Below, piece by piece: positions 34,542 through 44,845 of a stretch of DNA of 64,000 nt (position 1 is its first letter; every line of letters begins with the position of its first letter). The translations under genes and the position numbers were made by a program. The notes beneath the pieces were generated by a model. That model was not told the origin of the DNA and searched no databases. It was given only the letters and a program-made list of their open reading frames with translations. Source of the stretch: CAVXFS01 sp963761115 (GTDB lineage: Bacteria > Pseudomonadota > Gammaproteobacteria > Burkholderiales > Gallionellaceae); contig CAVXFS010000005.1 in the NCBI GenBank assembly GCA_963761115.1, positions 744,001 through 808,000 of the forward strand, in the 5' to 3' direction.

Positions 34542-35495
34542 ATGAAAATCCTGACCACAATTGTAATTTTTTCCAGTATGGTTGTGACAGGGTGTGCCAC
34601 TCAAAACTGGCAAATGCATCGATGCGATTCGAGCAAACCGGAAACTGCGCAGGCCGGCCACTTTGAGACCAACTCTGCGGATGGGACAGTATTTGATACC
34701 AGAACCCGGCTGACATGGAAAATCTGTGCCGCGGGGCAAAGTTATTCGGAGGGCCGATGCAGGGGCAAGGCATCGCTGTATTCCTGGGATAATGCAGTGT
34801 ATGCTTTTGCTGGCAGGGGAGATGGCTGGCGACTGCCGGATATCGATGAACTCAACAGCATTGCGGAGAAAGGTTGCCGGGATCCTGCTGTCGACATGAC
34901 AATATTTCCGGATGCGCCTGCGTCCGGATTCTGGTCTGCCACTTCTTATGCCGCGGAAACCGCAATGTATGTCGACTTTGCAAATAGCTCCTCCGCTGCC
35001 GTTTATAAAAAGAACAATAACCACGTGCGGCTGGTTCGTGGCAGAGAATGGTTTTCACCATCAAAAGTCGAGGAGCGAAAACGGCTTGAAATGACAGAGC
35101 GCCGGAAGGATGAGGCTGAATTGTCAGCAGACAGGCAGAGACGAAAAGCGGAATTGCAGCTTGTGCATGATGAAAAGGATGATTATGTCACTTGTTATGA
35201 CGATTCAAGCTGCGACAAAATGTTCACGCTGACCCGGGAATATATCCGCGCCAGGTCGACCCGGAAAATTCAGCTTGCCACTGACTCGACTATAGAGACA
35301 TCCAGCCCGGAACAGGACGGGGACATTGCCATGAGTGCCCGCAAAATTCCTGCCATCGGCAGTTCCTCGGACATTTACCTGACCGTTTCATGCAGGGTGG
35401 ACGACAAGGGAATTTACGATAAATTGTGCGAAAGGAGGCAACTTGAAATTTACCGGGGCTTTCGCCCATTCATCAACAAGATGTTCGATAAATAA
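34542..35495 (+). CDS. Lipoprotein with a DUF1566-like domain
   Basis: 317 residues. The N terminus is a lipoprotein signal with lipobox VVTGC (Cys at 18). Residues ~45-170 resemble the DUF1566/Lcl C-terminal domain: FDTRTRLTWKICAAGQ..., YSWDNAVYAFAG...WRLPDIDELNSI and SGFWSATSYA, with a closing HVRLVRG. This domain has a C-type-lectin-like fold and is seen in surface and adhesin proteins. The second half has a charged helical stretch (~180-210) and a cysteine-containing strand region of unknown type. Outer-membrane or periplasmic anchoring is likely. Confidence 0.75.
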   Translation: MKILTTIVIFSSMVVTGCATQNWQMHRCDSSKPETAQAGHFETNSADGTVFDTRTRLTWKICAAGQSYSEGRCRGKASLYSWDNAVYAFAGRGDGWRLPDIDELNSIAEKGCRDPAVDMTIFPDAPASGFWSATSYAAETAMYVDFANSSSAAVYKKNNNHVRLVRGREWFSPSKVEERKRLEMTERRKDEAELSADRQRRKAELQLVHDEKDDYVTCYDDSSCDKMFTLTREYIRARSTRKIQLATDSTIETSSPEQDGDIAMSARKIPAIGSSSDIYLTVSCRVDDKGIYDKLCERRQLEIYRGFRPFINKMFDK

Positions 35496-35557
35496 TCATT
35501 GCGGGCGATAACTCATGTCCTGATGCAACCCAGCTTAACCTCGAGGAGAAATTTACC

Positions 35558-35758
35558 ATGGAGCTTCGCGAAATTCTGATAGGTGTCTTTTTGATTCTCA
35601 CCCTGATTGTTCCGGCAGTGATAGCCATACGCGTGTTTGGCACTGTGCTTTACGGCTCTCGTTCCAGGTCGTCCTCAAGACGCAAGGCAATTACCCCGGA
35701 CAAAGCGGAAATGACGCCTGCAGGTAAAGATCAGCCGCCCTCGCGGAAATCCGGGTAG
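35558..35758 (+). CDS. Small single-pass membrane protein
   Basis: 66 residues: one membrane segment (about 5-30, IREILIG-like helix VFLILTLIVPAVIAIRVFG) followed by a basic, serine-rich cytoplasmic tail. A GAGGAGAAA ribosome site precedes the ATG. No family recognised. Its 3' end overlaps the convergent SDR gene by 28 bases. Confidence 0.6.
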   Translation: MELREILIGVFLILTLIVPAVIAIRVFGTVLYGSRSRSSSRRKAITPDKAEMTPAGKDQPPSRKSG

Positions 35759-36516
35759 AGCAGCATGCCGCCATCGACCGGAATCGTGATGCCGGTAATG
35801 TAGCCGGCGAGATCGCTGCACAGGAAGGCGATCGCATGTCCCACCTCGTCGGGCTCGCCCACCCGGCCCATCGGTATCTTGTCATCGAGATCGGCCAGCC
35901 CCTTGGGATCCTGCCAGACATTGGCATTGATCGGCGTTTTGATGGCGCCGGGCGCGATGGCGATGACGCGGATGCCATCAGCGGCTACCTCCTGCGCCAG
36001 CGTTTTGCTGAACATGCTCAGTCCCGCCTTGGAACTGGTGTAGGCGCTGTAGCCGGCCCAGGGAATGAATTCGTGCACGGAACTGGTATTGATGATGACG
36101 CCGCGGCCCTGCTTGCGCATCCGTGACACTGCCGCGCGGGCACAATAGTAGGGGCCGAACAGATCGATCTCGACCACCTGGCGCCACGCCGCGATGTCAC
36201 TGTCGACGCAAAGCGCGCGGGGTCCGTCCGTGCCGGCATTGTTCACCAGGATATCCAGGCTGCCGAGTTGTTGATCCACCTGTTGAAACAGCGCGTCCAC
36301 TTCTTCCGTGCTTGAAATATTGTCCAGCCGGAAGGTGTAAATCTTTGTGCCGAATGACTTTGCCTCAGCAGCAATCTTCTCTGCTGCGTCGGATTTGTAA
36401 CGATAGGTGATCGCGACATCGGCGCCTGCCTGGGCAAGGGATGTTGCCGTCGCCGCACCCAGACCCGAATCACCACCGGTGATCAGCGCCTTGCGGCCCT
36501 TCAAGTTCGATTGCAA
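35731..36516 (-). CDS. SDR-family oxidoreductase (glucose-1-dehydrogenase-like)
   Basis: 261 residues with the classical short-chain dehydrogenase layout: TGGDSGLGAATA nucleotide motif, NNAGTDG, the catalytic serine in INTSSVHEF, and YSAYTSSK with the Tyr/Lys pair. Closest in feel to glucose 1-dehydrogenase-like enzymes. The open frame begins with TTG at 36516, but the best start signal is an ATG at 36520, six bases after AGGAG and out of frame by one. A one-base indel near 36500-36520 is therefore likely. It follows the GH15 gene on the same strand, so the pair could act on glucose released from glucans. Confidence 0.82.
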   Translation of the reverse strand: MQSNLKGRKALITGGDSGLGAATATSLAQAGADVAITYRYKSDAAEKIAAEAKSFGTKIYTFRLDNISSTEEVDALFQQVDQQLGSLDILVNNAGTDGPRALCVDSDIAAWRQVVEIDLFGPYYCARAAVSRMRKQGRGVIINTSSVHEFIPWAGYSAYTSSKAGLSMFSKTLAQEVAADGIRVIAIAPGAIKTPINANVWQDPKGLADLDDKIPMGRVGEPDEVGHAIAFLCSDLAGYITGITIPVDGGMLLYPDFREGG

Positions 36517-36534
36517 TCATATTGTTCTCCTGTT

Positions 36535-38871
36535 CTAAGCGGTAATCCGAACTTCGTAATCCCGGCCTTCCCATCTGTTCTGCTCCGGCCAGAAGAAGGT
36601 GAATTGAACGGACTCTCCCGCGCCAAGACTGGTCAGCGGGAGATCGACGATATATACGCCAAGCCCGGTATCCAGGGTGTCGCTGTCGCGAACGGTTTGC
36701 CAGCCGTTGATGCCCCAATGCACCTGGGCTGGCGCGCTGAGCGCAATGGTGAATTGATTGCCCGGACTGCAGGCGGCGCGGCCGATAGCGCGGGCCCCAG
36801 ATGCCATGCGAAATCTCCGGGCGCTTGCCCTGGTAGCGGTTCCAAGTGGCCACGGGCCGGTCGACCGGATAACCCAGTGTGCGGCTGTAACACAGCTTGA
36901 TGAATTCGGCATGTGCGCCCAGACCAGCGGCATCGCTGACCCGCTTGGCTTGCCCGGCTCCAGACGGTGCTCGGGCATGGGCTTCCAGTCCCATACCTGC
37001 TCCGGCAGCAGGTATGCCGATCCGGACATGGCCGCCATGGTGTCGAGATAGAGCAGGGGGTCTTCGCCCGCGAGCAGCGCATGGTGTCCGCGTTCCCCCA
37101 CCAGCAGTGGCCAACCACGACCGCGACCGGTGCCATCGAAAGCGCTGCCGTCATTGTGCTCGCCATAGCCATCGCCGTTGTAGCGGTGCCAGACCGGACC
37201 GCTGGGAGTATCGGTCTTGAGCAATTCATCGACTACTTTGAGGCTGTCGACGAATCAGGGGATCATCCGGTTGTCGCAGCCCATAGCGGACCAGTTGCAG
37301 AAAATCGGTCCCGATCTGTTCATCGGCCGGCAAGTCCGGGTCGAGGGCACGGTTCTTGATAAAGACATGTTCTGCTTGAGCGCCATCCTGCACCAGCGCA
37401 TCCGCCGGTGCGGTGCGGATGTAATATCCGGCTACTCCGAGGCGTCGTGCCAGGGTCGTGTCCTTTCGCGACTGTCCAGTCATCTAGCCGTGCATTCCAG
37501 TTGTCCGCGAGCAGGAGTGCAAATTGACGCGCCTCGCCGTCGAGAAAGGTACTGCCCTCGACCAGTGCCGCGATGGCGATGGCAAGCGTGAATGTATTGA
37601 TACCGGGGTCCTCTTCCCAGCGATCCTGTCCGGTGGTCGGACCTTCGCGGGCAATGAACGAGAGTGCCCGCCGCACCATGTCGGTGACCGGTATGCCGTC
37701 GAGGGCGCCCTGCTCGCGCAGTGCGGCAGCCAGCAGCACCGGAAACGCGGCCTCGTCCAGCTGGATGCCCTGCCAGAATGGAGCGCCGCCCAGCCACTGA
37801 TTCTGCAGCCAGTGTCCGTCTTCCTGTTGCGTGGCGATCAGGTAACGCAACACATCGCGCGCATCCTCGAGCGCACCTATGGCCACCAGTGCGCCCGCGG
37901 TCTCGACCAGGTCTCGACACCACACCAGGTGATAACCGCCACGGCTCTCGACTGCTTTCGCCCCAGGGTACGGCGAGGCTAGCCACTGCGGCACCGGTAT
38001 AAGTCCGGTCCTGGTGAACCTTGAGCACCATACCGGAAAGCGCAAGCATTTCGCCAAGGTGACCTGGCAATTCGGGAAACTTGCATCCAGCCTGCCAGGA
38101 ATGCCAGACCCGGCATTGCGTGTCCCATGCCGTGGAAAAATCCTCCATCAGGCTGGCCACTGCAAGCGTCGCCGCTGCGCCCTGGCTGGTCCCGAAAGCC
38201 AGGGCAAGGGTAGCCTGATCAGGCAGTTCGCCGGTCAGGGAAACGGCGCCAGGTCCCGCGCTGTCGTATTGCCATGTCATGCGTCCATGCCGGTCGAAGT
38301 CCTGCCAGCCGTCGCTCGCACCGAAGCATCCCGCCGAACAGCGCTGCCAGGCATCGGAACCGTCGTTTGCCCGCGCCACCAGCGCCAGCGCGAACGGACC
38401 CTGTTCCGCTTGCAGTACCGTGCGGCCGTTGTGTTTGCCGACCGAGGCCTGGTTGTTTTTCGCATCGCCGCCCAACCGGGCCGATAACAGCGCATACGGC
38501 CGCAGGCTTTCATCACCTTGCAGCCGATAACGCAGCAGCAGCGTGTCGCGCTGTTGCGAAGGGCAGATCTGCAACGTGAAGGTAAAGCGCGGATGCCGGT
38601 GAACGACCGTGACAGCGGGAACGCCAGGCTTGGGCAGGCTCACTTCGTAGTTGCCGAGGCGGCGTAGTTCGACCCAGAAACCCCGGTCATCCGCGATGAT
38701 AAAACCCAGATCCTTGATTTGCGGGATGTCGATGCGCGGGTAATAGACTTCCGTGACGATGCCCTGGGCTACGGTAAACCAGAGTCGCGAAGAACCGAGA
38801 CTGGTGCCGACCATATCCTTGCCGGCGCAGGCCCAGGCTGGTTGCGAAGATCCTGCTTGCGGAGCTTGCAT
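36535..38871 (-). pseudogene. GH15 glucoamylase-like protein, frameshifted
   Basis: About 777 codons of a glucan 1,4-alpha-glucosidase-type protein, readable only across several frames. An N-terminal beta-sandwich domain (GTSLGSSRLWFTVAQGIVTEVYYPRID) is followed by the (alpha/alpha)6 catalytic domain (ASLAVPWG | GGYHLVWCRDLVETAGAL | LARRLGVAGYYIRTAP | GHHALLAGEDPLLYLDTMAAM, WKPMPEH) and a C-terminal sandwich (ALSAPAQVHWGINGWQ). Frame changes fall near 37950, 37460, 37250, 36912 (an apparent CA duplication) and 36780. The protein text is otherwise well conserved, so the damage is recent or an artefact. Predicted to release glucose from starch- or glycogen-like glucans. Confidence 0.82.
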
Positions 38872-38983
38872 GGCGTTTTGGTTATTGTTGTAGTGACTTG
38901 ATTGCTGGATATGACCGCATGGCTACCGACTTGGTTCGCAATTGGAAAAAATAATCACTCAAGAGCGAAACACGCCGTAACGG

Positions 38984-39222
38984 TCATGCCCGAAATGGTG
39001 CAGCTTGGCCACTGCAATTGATGACCAGTGCAGCTTCCAGACGGGTAGCGGCTACCGCCAACGCCGCGCCCAGCAAGGGACCCAACCAGTAGCCCACCTG
39101 GCATGCCATGCTCCGGAGATCAGTGTCGGTCCGAAGCTGCGTGCGGGATTGGTGCTGGTGCCGGAGACATTCGCCTCGTTTGAGAGTAATTCACTTGTCA
39201 GCTTGTGGGGTGTGTCGGCCAT
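38984..39222 (-). pseudogene. Aquaporin (MIP family) C-terminal remnant
   Basis: On the minus strand, ANVSGTSTNPARSFGPTLISGAWHA is the second NPA region of a MIP channel. After a one-base frame change it continues VGYWLGPLLGAALAVAATRLEAALV, the last membrane segment, to a stop at 38984. The first ~150 residues of a normal aquaporin are missing, and an IS3-type transposase end lies immediately beyond. A truncated, inactive relic. Confidence 0.75.
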
Positions 39223-39234
39223 GACCTGGTATCA

Positions 39235-39414
39235 GCAGTTGCGGAGAACTTTTTTCAGCAGCTCAAACGGGAACGTATCAGGCGACGTATTTATCCGGCT
39301 CGCAAAGAAGAAAAGACGTATGGATTCGGTAACGATGAAATGTTCTGCAACCCCAGCTGTCGGCATAGGTACAATAACAGCCTGTCTCTCATGGAGATCG
39401 ATAGGCGGTATTAA
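39235..39414 (+). mobile_element. IS3-family transposase C-terminal remnant
   Basis: About 60 residues in the plus frame, AVAENFFQQLKRERIRRRIYPARKEE...EMFCNPSCRHRYNNSLSLMEIDRRY, match the end of the IS3-family OrfB (rve) transposase, including the final catalytic-helix region FFxxLKRERI and the EMFxNPxRRHxYNNxLSP-type tail. Several positions are degenerate. No inverted repeat or OrfA remains visible. It abuts the aquaporin relic and probably marks the insertion that truncated it. Confidence 0.75.
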
Positions 39415-39588
39415 TGAGGCAACATTCATATGAAATCGAATCAACTTGTCGATAAATCCGTTACGACTGAAAAGGTGCTACGTCATGCGGCAAATTTTTC
39501 AGCGTAACCATTATTGCGTTGAGCTCAATCCCCGGTATGGACTGGCACTTCGGCAGGCATTCTCGGCTGGCGACGGGCGAGGGACATT
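39415..39588. other. Intergenic region with no identified gene
   Basis: Sequence between the transposase relic and the next membrane-protein gene. It is compositionally mixed and I see no gene, hairpin or recognisable element. The last bases (GGGCGAGGG) provide the likely ribosome site for the following GTG start. Confidence 0.4.
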
Positions 39589-41115
39589 GTGAATTGGGAG
39601 GAGTGGCATTGGCTGGCCAAGGTACTGCTCTGCGTGGGGGTGCTCGCCTGGTTGATCTGGCAACGCCGGTTATGGTGTCAGCCGGTGTCGCGCATGGCGA
39701 ATCTGGCTTGGGCGGGAATTTTGCTGATAGCGGTAGCAACCTGGTTTGGCAGCAATCCCATACGCAACCCGGCGACCATACATTACTGGGACAGCTATCA
39801 CTATTACCTCGGCGCCAAGTATTTCCGTGAGTTGAACTACACGGGACTTTATGACTGCACGGTGCTGGCCGACGCCGAAGTGCCGATCTGGAACAAGCGC
39901 ATTTTTGAGCGGGATATACGCGACCTCAAAAATAACCGCATGCGTCCCGCACGTGAGTTGCTCGACGCGATGCCGGATTGCCGTGGCCGCTTCACAGCCG
40001 CGCGCTGGGCCGCGTTCACGGCCGACGTGGGCTTCTTCCGCGCGCGCATTCCACGGCAGTGGTACGTCGTGCAGAAGGATCACGGATTCAATGCGAGTCC
40101 GGCCTGGCTGCTGGTTGGAGGCTTGATCGCCAACCAGATAGCACTTTCGGACGCTACGCTCCCCTGGATCAATTCCATAGACTTCGCACTGCTTCTCGCA
40201 GCGCTGGCGGCGGCGATCTGGGGGTTTGGCCTTCGTGCGACCGCAGTGGCAGCGGTCGTTCTCGCGACTCTGCCTGGGGCCGAGACGAGTTGGACCTACG
40301 GATCACTCTGGCGCTGGGACTGGTTTGCAGCGCTCGTGGCAGCTGCCGCCTGCTGGCGGCGTCAATGGTGGTTTATATCTGGCGGATTGCTTGCCTACGC
40401 GGCGCTGTCGAGGGTGTTCCCCGCTGCGCTGGCGGCTGGACCGCTGCTGTTGTTGTTCTGGGCCTGGCGTCGGCGCGAGCCGCTCGGCACTTTCATGCGC
40501 TGGATCGCGGGTTTTGTTGCCGTGGCAGTCATGCTGATCGGACTGGCTGCTGTTCAGTACGACAACAACGTATGGCAGGAGTTTACCGACAATCTCGGCA
40601 AGCACGCAGCATCACCGCTGGCTAACAACATGGGGCTGGCCACGGTACTCACCTTTCAGCGCGAAAAGATGATCAGTAAGACGGTCGACCCGCGATCGTC
40701 GAATCCATATGCAATCTGGGAGGACGCCAAGCGCACGGCAAGCGCAAGCATGCAACCGCTGCTGTTGTTGCTGTCTCTCGCTGCCGTGGTTGCCCTGGCC
40801 CTGGTGCTGCGCCGATCCGGCAACGCGAGTCTGGCGATCCCGCTGGCAACACTGGTATTGCCGTTTTTGGGCGTCGAACTCACCTGCTATTACTATATGT
40901 TCCTGTTTGTGACTGCGCTGGCCATCGTGCGATGGCCCAGCATCGGGATAACGTTGCTGGTGGGCAACCTCGCAATTTTGATTCTGGAGACATTTGGTCT
41001 GTGGCATGACGTTCGGTTTGCACTGGAGTCGCTGGTTCTGGTGACCGTCTTTGCCATTGCCGCTGGCACATTGATGCGCAAGACGGGTGACGGTGTCAGC
41101 GGCCAGATCCCGTGA
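39589..41115 (+). CDS. Polytopic membrane protein, GT-C-like, unknown
   Basis: 508 residues with about ten membrane helices and a large polar loop between helices 2 and 3 (residues ~65-165, containing HYWDSYHYYLGAKYFRELNYTGLYDC). A conserved-looking acidic loop after early helices and a C-terminal helical bundle resemble GT-C glycosyltransferases that use lipid-linked sugars, but no diagnostic motif is certain. GTG start with a purine-rich site upstream. It is alone between the graveyard and the convergent pgm gene. A role in surface polysaccharide is inference. Confidence 0.65.
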   Translation: MNWEEWHWLAKVLLCVGVLAWLIWQRRLWCQPVSRMANLAWAGILLIAVATWFGSNPIRNPATIHYWDSYHYYLGAKYFRELNYTGLYDCTVLADAEVPIWNKRIFERDIRDLKNNRMRPARELLDAMPDCRGRFTAARWAAFTADVGFFRARIPRQWYVVQKDHGFNASPAWLLVGGLIANQIALSDATLPWINSIDFALLLAALAAAIWGFGLRATAVAAVVLATLPGAETSWTYGSLWRWDWFAALVAAAACWRRQWWFISGGLLAYAALSRVFPAALAAGPLLLLFWAWRRREPLGTFMRWIAGFVAVAVMLIGLAAVQYDNNVWQEFTDNLGKHAASPLANNMGLATVLTFQREKMISKTVDPRSSNPYAIWEDAKRTASASMQPLLLLLSLAAVVALALVLRRSGNASLAIPLATLVLPFLGVELTCYYYMFLFVTALAIVRWPSIGITLLVGNLAILILETFGLWHDVRFALESLVLVTVFAIAAGTLMRKTGDGVSGQIP

Positions 41116-41190
41116 CAATGCCGGTCGCGAATCGACTCGGGGTGTACGGAAGGTCGATCCGGGCTCCCGCTAACGATGCTTCCGTCCCGA

Positions 41191-42822
41191 TCAGGTGATG
41201 ACGGTCGGCTTATCCCTTCCTGTGCGCTGTTCCAGTTCCGAAACCTGCAGCGCGATCTGGATCAGTTCGGCCAGCGCAACTTGCGCATCGAGGTGGTGGC
41301 GCGAGATATCGGCCTCATAGGCTTCCAGATACAAGCGCAGCGTCGCGCCTTCAGTGCCGGTGCCGGACAGGCGGAAGATGATGCGCGAGCCGTCGGTGAA
41401 GATGATGCGTATACCCTGGCCACGGCTGACGCTGCCATCCACCGGATCGGTGTAGCTGAAGTCATCGCAGTGCTTCACGGTGTATTTGCCAAACGGCTTG
41501 CCATCCAGCTTGGTGAAACTATCCTTCAGCAGCTGCATCACGCCATTCGCCGCTTCGTTCGGCAGGCCTTCGTAGTCGTAGCGCGAATAGAAGTTGCGGC
41601 CATATTCCGCCCAGTGTTCGCGCACGATCTGTTCCACCGATTGCTTGCGCGCGGCAAGGATGTTGAGCCAGAACAGCACCGCCCACAGTCCGTCCTTTTC
41701 GCGCACATGGCTGGAACCGGTGCCGAAACTCTCCTCGCCGCACAGCGTGACCTTGCCCGCGTCCATCAGGTTGCCGAAGAATTTCCAGCCGGTCGGTGTC
41801 TCGTAGCAGGCGATGCCCAGCGCCTGTGCGACGCGATCCGCCGCCGCGCTGGTCGGCATCGAGCGCGCGATTCCCGCCAACCCTTGCTTGTAGCCCGGTG
41901 CAAGGGTGGCATTGGCGGCGAGCAGCGCCAGGCTGTCCGAAGGCGTGACGAAGAAATGCCTGCCGAGGATCATGTTGCGGTCGCCGTCGCCGTCCGAGGC
42001 CGCGCCGAAGTCCGGCGCGTCGTCGCCATACATGATCTCCACCAGTTCATGCGCGTAGGTCAGGTTGGGGTCGGGATGGCCGCCGCCGAAATCTTCCAGC
42101 GGCACGCCGTTCATCACGCTGCCCGCAGGTGCGCCGAGGCGGCGCTCGAGGATGTCGTGTGCATACGGCCCGTTCACCGCATGCATGGCGTCGAACTTGA
42201 TGCGGAAGCCGCCGGCGAGCAGTTTGCGGATCGCCGCGAAATCGAACAGCGATTCCATCAACTCGGCATAGTCGATCACCGGGTCGATCACCTCGACCGT
42301 CATTTCGCCCAGCGTGGTCGTGCCGGCTTGGTCGAGGTCGACGTCGGCGGCTTCGAGCATGCGGTATTCACTGATCGCCTTGCTCTTGGCGAAGATCGCC
42401 TCGGTCACGGTCTCGGTGGCGGGGCCGCCGTTGCTGCTGTTGAACTTGATGCCGAAGTCGCCGTCCGGGCCGCCGGGGTTGTGGCTGGCGGACAGGATGA
42501 TGCCGCCGAAAGTCTTGTGCTTGCGGATCACGCAGGATGCGGCGGGGGTGGACAGGATGCCGCCGCGCCCGACCAGCAGCTTGCCGAAACCGTTCGCCGC
42601 CGCCATCTTCAGGATGACCTGGATGGCCGGGCGGTTGTAGTAGCGGCCATCGCCGCCCAGCACCAGTGTCGACCCTTTGGGGGCGGCGATCGAGTCGAAG
42701 ATCGATTGCACGAAGTTTTCCAGGTAATGCGGCTGCTTGAATACCGGGACCTTCTTGCGCAAGCCGGAGGTGCCGGGTTTCTGGTCGGGAAAAGGCTGGG
42801 TGGGGATGGTGCGTATGCTCAT
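41191..42822 (-). CDS. pgm: Phosphoglucomutase (alpha-D-glucose phosphate specific)
   Basis: 543 residues, full length. The catalytic serine is in ILSASHNPGGPDGDFGIKF, the metal-binding loop is ASDGDGDRNMI, the substrate-specificity loop is LCGEESFGTGSSH, and the phosphate site is FRLSGTGTEGATLRLYLE. It interconverts glucose 1-phosphate and glucose 6-phosphate, linking glycogen and nucleotide-sugar synthesis to central metabolism. Divergent from recQ. Confidence 0.95.
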   Translation of the reverse strand: MSIRTIPTQPFPDQKPGTSGLRKKVPVFKQPHYLENFVQSIFDSIAAPKGSTLVLGGDGRYYNRPAIQVILKMAAANGFGKLLVGRGGILSTPAASCVIRKHKTFGGIILSASHNPGGPDGDFGIKFNSSNGGPATETVTEAIFAKSKAISEYRMLEAADVDLDQAGTTTLGEMTVEVIDPVIDYAELMESLFDFAAIRKLLAGGFRIKFDAMHAVNGPYAHDILERRLGAPAGSVMNGVPLEDFGGGHPDPNLTYAHELVEIMYGDDAPDFGAASDGDGDRNMILGRHFFVTPSDSLALLAANATLAPGYKQGLAGIARSMPTSAAADRVAQALGIACYETPTGWKFFGNLMDAGKVTLCGEESFGTGSSHVREKDGLWAVLFWLNILAARKQSVEQIVREHWAEYGRNFYSRYDYEGLPNEAANGVMQLLKDSFTKLDGKPFGKYTVKHCDDFSYTDPVDGSVSRGQGIRIIFTDGSRIIFRLSGTGTEGATLRLYLEAYEADISRHHLDAQVALAELIQIALQVSELEQRTGRDKPTVIT

Positions 42823-42944
42823 GAGCGCCCTCGCTGTTTGTATGGATTTGACGCAATCATATCACCCCGACACGACTGGTGGTCCGGGTGCAAGCTAGTA
42901 ACCTTGAGCGGGTGGCATTGCCTCGCGTGTGATACATTTTCCGC

Positions 42945-44789
42945 ATGAAAATGAATTCGCCCCAACAGATACTCCGCGACGTGTTCGGCTTCGAGACCTT
43001 TCGCGGCGAGCAGCTGGCCATCATCGACCATCTCGTGGCCGGCGGTGATGCGCTGGTATTGATGCCGACCGGCGGCGGCAAGTCCTTGTGCTACCAGATT
43101 CCCGCGATGTTGCGCGGCGGCACCGGCATCGTGGTGTCGCCCTTGATCGCGTTGATGCAGGACCAGGTCGATGCGCTCAACCAGCTTGGCGTGCAGGCAG
43201 CCTTCCTCAATTCCAGCCTCGGCGGCGATGCCGCGCGCGCAGTGATCGAACGGTTGCAGCGCGGCGAGCTGGACCTGTTGTATGTCGCGCCCGAACGCCT
43301 GATGACGGAAGGTTTTCTCGCCCAGCTGGAGCGCTTGCAGCAACAGTCAGGCATCGCGCTGTTCGCCATCGACGAAGCGCATTGCGTCTCGCAGTGGGGG
43401 CATGACTTCCGTCCCGAGTATCGCGAGCTGACGGTATTGCACCAGCGTTTTCCCGCGGTGCCGCGCATCGCGCTCACCGCCACCGCGGATGCGCCGACGC
43501 GGCGCGAGATCGTCGAGCGGCTGGCGCTGGAGGATGCGCAGCAATTCGTCTCCAGCTTCGATCGCCCCAACATCCGCTATCGCGTCGCGCTGAAGAACAA
43601 CGCGCGCCAGCAGTTGCTGACCTTCCTCGAAACCGAGCATGCCGATGACGCGGGCATCGTCTACTGCCTGTCGCGAAAAAAAGTCGAGGAGACCGCTGCC
43701 TGGCTGAAAGAGCAGGGCTGGGACGCCTTGCCGTATCACGCAGGCCTGGATGCCGCCACGCGCAACGCCAACCAGCAGCGTTTCCTGCGCGAGGAAGGCG
43801 TCATCATTGTTGCCACGGTCGCCTTCGGCATGGGCATCGACAAATCCAATGTGCGTTTCGTCGCGCATCTCGACCTGCCCAAGAGCATGGAAGGCTATTA
43901 CCAGGAAACCGGCCGCGCCGGGCGCGATGGCTTGCCCGCGAATGCCTGGATGGCTTACGGACTTGGCGATGTGGTGTCGATGCGGCAGATGCTGCTGTCG
44001 GGCGATGCACCGGAGGAACGCAAGCGCGTGGAGTTGCAGAAACTCGACGCGCTGCTGGGTTTTTGCGAATCCACCGCCTGCCGTCACCAGACCCTGCTGC
44101 GCTATTTCGGCGAAGAGCATCCCGGCGACTGCGGCCAGTGCGACAACTGCCTGTCGCCGGTGGATACCTGGGATGCGACTCTGGCCGCACGGATGGCGCT
44201 GTCCTGCGTCTACCGCACTGGCCAGCGTTTCGGCGTCGCGCACCTGATCGACGTGCTGCTGGGCAGGGATACCACGAAGGTCGAGCAATTCCGCCACCAG
44301 CAACTGTCGACCTTCGGCATCGGCAAGGAACTGGCGCAGGCGCAATGGAGCAGCGTCTATCGCCAGCTCGTCGCTGCCGGCTTGCTCAACGTGGACATGG
44401 AAGCGTATGGCGGACTGAAGCTGACCGAAGCCTCGCGCAGCGTGCTGCGCGGCGAACAGGAGGTGTGGCTACGGCGCGATGCAGTACCGGCCAAACGCCG
44501 CGCCAGTAAAACCGAACGGGATGCACGCCGCCGCCAACCCTTTGCCGGTGCCAACGAAGATCCGTTATGGCAGGCGCTTCGGGCCAGACGCCTCGAGCTG
44601 TCGCGCGAACAGGGCGTGCCGCCCTATGTGATCTTCCATGACAGCACCCTGCTGGAGATCCTCGAGCGCAAACCGCAGTCTCTGGATGAGATGGGCCAGG
44701 TCAGCGGAGTAGGCCAGGCCAAGCTGGCGAAGTATGGCGATGCATTCTTGCGGGTGGTGAATGAAGTTTCGAACGGGGAGCCAAGCTGA
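42945..44789 (+). CDS. recQ: ATP-dependent DNA helicase RecQ
   Basis: 614 residues, full length. Motif I PTGGGKS is at 41-47 and the DEAH box at 143-146 (AIDEAHCVSQWGHDFRPEY). The helicase C-terminal domain contains the ATVAFGMGIDKSNVRFV motif. A zinc site (CESTACRH...CGQCDNC) and winged-helix RQC domain follow, and a C-terminal HRDC domain (~525-600) completes the protein. A 3'-5' helicase for recombination and fork repair. Confidence 0.96.
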   Translation: MKMNSPQQILRDVFGFETFRGEQLAIIDHLVAGGDALVLMPTGGGKSLCYQIPAMLRGGTGIVVSPLIALMQDQVDALNQLGVQAAFLNSSLGGDAARAVIERLQRGELDLLYVAPERLMTEGFLAQLERLQQQSGIALFAIDEAHCVSQWGHDFRPEYRELTVLHQRFPAVPRIALTATADAPTRREIVERLALEDAQQFVSSFDRPNIRYRVALKNNARQQLLTFLETEHADDAGIVYCLSRKKVEETAAWLKEQGWDALPYHAGLDAATRNANQQRFLREEGVIIVATVAFGMGIDKSNVRFVAHLDLPKSMEGYYQETGRAGRDGLPANAWMAYGLGDVVSMRQMLLSGDAPEERKRVELQKLDALLGFCESTACRHQTLLRYFGEEHPGDCGQCDNCLSPVDTWDATLAARMALSCVYRTGQRFGVAHLIDVLLGRDTTKVEQFRHQQLSTFGIGKELAQAQWSSVYRQLVAAGLLNVDMEAYGGLKLTEASRSVLRGEQEVWLRRDAVPAKRRASKTERDARRRQPFAGANEDPLWQALRARRLELSREQGVPPYVIFHDSTLLEILERKPQSLDEMGQVSGVGQAKLAKYGDAFLRVVNEVSNGEPS

Positions 44790-44845
44790 TCCAGCTTCGC
44801 ACGGATAGTCTGCATCCATCTCGCTATCGCTCAGGGCGATCGACT

